Shown here piece by piece: positions 62,390 to 64,000 of a DNA stretch of 64,000 bases (its first letter is position 1; the number at the start of each line of letters is the position of its first letter). This DNA is from Branchiostoma floridae (lineage: Eukaryota > Chordata > Leptocardii > Amphioxiformes > Branchiostomatidae). Location: the NCBI RefSeq assembly GCF_000003815.2, contig NC_049984.1:18814194-18878193 (forward strand). Reading direction: 5' to 3'. The translations under genes were made by a program, and so were the position numbers. Below the pieces are notes generated by a model. That model worked only from the letters and a program-made list of their open reading frames with translations. It was not told where the DNA came from and did no database searches.

Positions 62390-62650
62390 ACGGCTATTGT
62401 ATGGGGTCTGGGGGCATTCACCTTCCATGGTGCAGAGTTTAAGAGAATTTTAAGTTAAAATGGTGCAAAACTTAAGGTATCCCGAGGGGCAAAATTACTG
62501 TAAGAGAGGTCACAGTAGAGTGACAACAGATCAGCTAAGTGGCATCCCTGGTCAATCAGAATTTCATGCTTGTCAGAGGATCTGCTCCCCAGTGTAAGGG
62601 TGTCTATGTGTCTATGCCATGATGCATGCATGGCTAAAAGCCAGGTTAGC
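62390..62650 (-). repeat. Interspersed repeat family, copy 3 (inverted)
   Basis: Shares CACCTTCCATGGTGCAGAGTT, TTTTAAGTTAAAATGGTGCA, GAGAGGTCACAGTA, GGCATCCCTGGTCAATC and TGGCTAAAAGCC with 52012-52292. Confidence 0.7.
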
Positions 62651-63217
62651 AATGATGCATGGGGTGGTCTGCAAACAGTTATCATTTTCACAAAAACCCT
62701 GATCAATCTTCAATGCAGAATCGCATTATGTCAATGATGTCGGCTACCCTGTTGACCCTACAAGATATGCAAATTCCCAACTGACCCAAATGGCATATTA
62801 ACCTTCTTTGATGATTGATGAATCAGAAGTATAACTCATCACAGTTTCAAAAGTATGATGAATCAATGTGCATCGTTTGGCAGCATGACAAAAATAAACA
62901 AACACAGAAGTTACCAGGATAAATCGTACTGCCTGAGTTATTGATAACATATATATAATACGATGTATACTTTAAATACCTTACAATGAATTGTTCTGCA
63001 AATTGGAAAGAAAAAAAATGGAATCAGCCATTGGGCATTCCTGCACAGTACATGCAATCAGCATTTACAAATCACAGCTACATGTAGGTATTAGTCCGAA
63101 CATGCAGGCAAAACACGAGAAAAAGATGAGATGTCTAATAACACATTAACTGTGCAACATCTCTGCCTCAGTCACGTCGATGAAGATTAGACATCCAGGT
63201 AATAAGATATATCCCAA

Positions 63218-63253
63218 AAAGCAGTTACTCAAGCAACTGGATATGATTTTGGA
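63218..63253 (+). repeat. AGCAGTTACTCAAGCAACTG repeat copy
   Basis: Same block as 36466-36500, followed by CACGGTCAC. Confidence 0.65.
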
Positions 63254-63390
63254 CACGGTCACTTTCTCATCTATGTCACCAAAATGTCAGCTACGCATGA
63301 TAGTCTTTGAGGGTCTTCTTCCTTCCCATCTATCCTACTTAAAGCTCAAGAAATTTTTTCCAATGTGACAGAAATGACAACAAATTTGAA

Positions 63391-63528
63391 TACTGTAAAT
63401 GCAGAATTTTTCATAACAGTAAGAGACTACAGTGCATGGTGCTACCACAAAATTAAAACCACCGCGAAAAGTAAATTTTCCCGCTACCGCGAAATTAAAT
63501 CCCCACGAACTTAAATGCATTTACAGTA
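63391..63528 (+). repeat. TACTGTAAATGCA-ended repeat, copy 4 (short)
   Basis: TACTGTAAATGCAGAATTTT at the left and TTAAATGCATTTACAGTA at the right, with AAAACCACCGCGAAAAGTAA inside. It is internally deleted compared with the 25.4-kb copy. Confidence 0.75.
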
Positions 63529-64000
63529 GTATGCGGAAATGAAGGAAAACATCTTACTTTGTAATCGTGTCTACAAAGCAGTCACTACTGTAACAGCAAA
63601 CAAATTAATTGTAATTCAACACACACCTCCATTACCATAATGAATTTGAGAGGGACCAATGCAGCTTTACCAAAAGGAACTACTTTCCTGGACCTTCTCA
63701 ACCAATTCATTCAATCCGCCCCAGATTCTGGAATGCCAGCTTTAATCCCAATTTTTCCTTTAATGAAGGAGACAAATTGCACCCAAACCGAGACAAAATC
63801 AATGTACATGTAGGTGAGTATTAAGGGCTTCTAGAGTAGGTAGCCGCAAAAGGTACGTCGTTGCTTATTGCAGAAGAATTGAATTCCCTGTTAAGATTTC
63901 TGATCTTACTGTACAGTCTTGAAAAAGCAAGACGGATTGCAGGTAGTACTTATTCCATTGGAAAATCTATATCCAGCATGTTGCTGTGCATTCTTAACTG

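Larger units (their letters stand above)
61201..64000. other. Probable TBC1D31 5' intron; no exon found
   Basis: I searched the minus strand for the expected N-terminal WD-repeat exon (DHQGNIYVFDL-like) and found none, so it probably lies beyond 64000. The stretch holds the repeats at 62390-62650, 63218-63253 and 63391-63528. Otherwise it is AT-rich and featureless. Confidence 0.45.

Noticed and set aside
1-64000. tRNA, rRNA or snRNA genes
   Set aside because: I looked for A/B-box and other hallmark sequences and saw none convincing. A covariance-model scan would be decisive.

Overview
This window reads as a chromosomal segment of an invertebrate deuterostome, most likely an amphioxus (Branchiostoma). 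The genes have many short exons with GT-AG introns, the proteins are animal-specific families, DERL1 and TBC1D31 are linked as they are in vertebrates, and the non-coding DNA is AT-rich and packed with short non-autonomous transposons and LINE relics. The species call is an inference. Nothing prokaryotic is present. I assembled the exons by eye from reading frame, splice sites and remembered family sequences. In all three genes that lie entirely inside the window, and in the visible part of the fourth, the summed exon lengths give an unbroken reading frame.

Layout. 1-1200 (minus): the first two exons and start of the third of a small secreted, probably cysteine-rich protein that runs off the left edge. 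1.5-5.2 kb: a palindromic foldback, a 13-bp-TIR MITE, minisatellites and two copies of a Harbinger-like MITE. 5.26-8.49 kb: a satellite of 16 units of about 204 bp. 9.69-11.40 kb: a 1.7-kb element with terminal inverted repeats of about 44 bp and no recognisable transposase. 14.68-22.76 kb (minus): ARL2BP (BART), seven exons, with a LINE fragment and other repeats in intron 1. 24.67-28.19 kb (minus): DERL1 (Derlin-1), eight exons including a 27-nt microexon. 28.79-35.54 kb (plus): an RNF212/Zip3-like meiotic RING protein, seventeen exons, head-to-head with DERL1 across a 606-bp shared promoter. 37.04-60.49 kb (minus, continuing beyond the right edge): TBC1D31 (WDR67), twenty-two exons visible, convergent with RNF212. 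60.5-64 kb: probable TBC1D31 intron with a second LINE relic and repeats.

The four named genes do not form one pathway. DERL1 acts in ER-associated degradation, ARL2BP and TBC1D31 in cilium/centrosome biology, and RNF212 in meiotic crossover designation. The most biologically suggestive points are the divergent DERL1/RNF212 promoter with an unfolded-protein-response-like TGACGTGG site, the altered arrangement of the DERL1-TBC1D31 linkage, and intronic tandem duplications in TBC1D31 that copied splice donors. I found no convincing undescribed multi-gene system. The novelty here is mostly in repeats and gene architecture.
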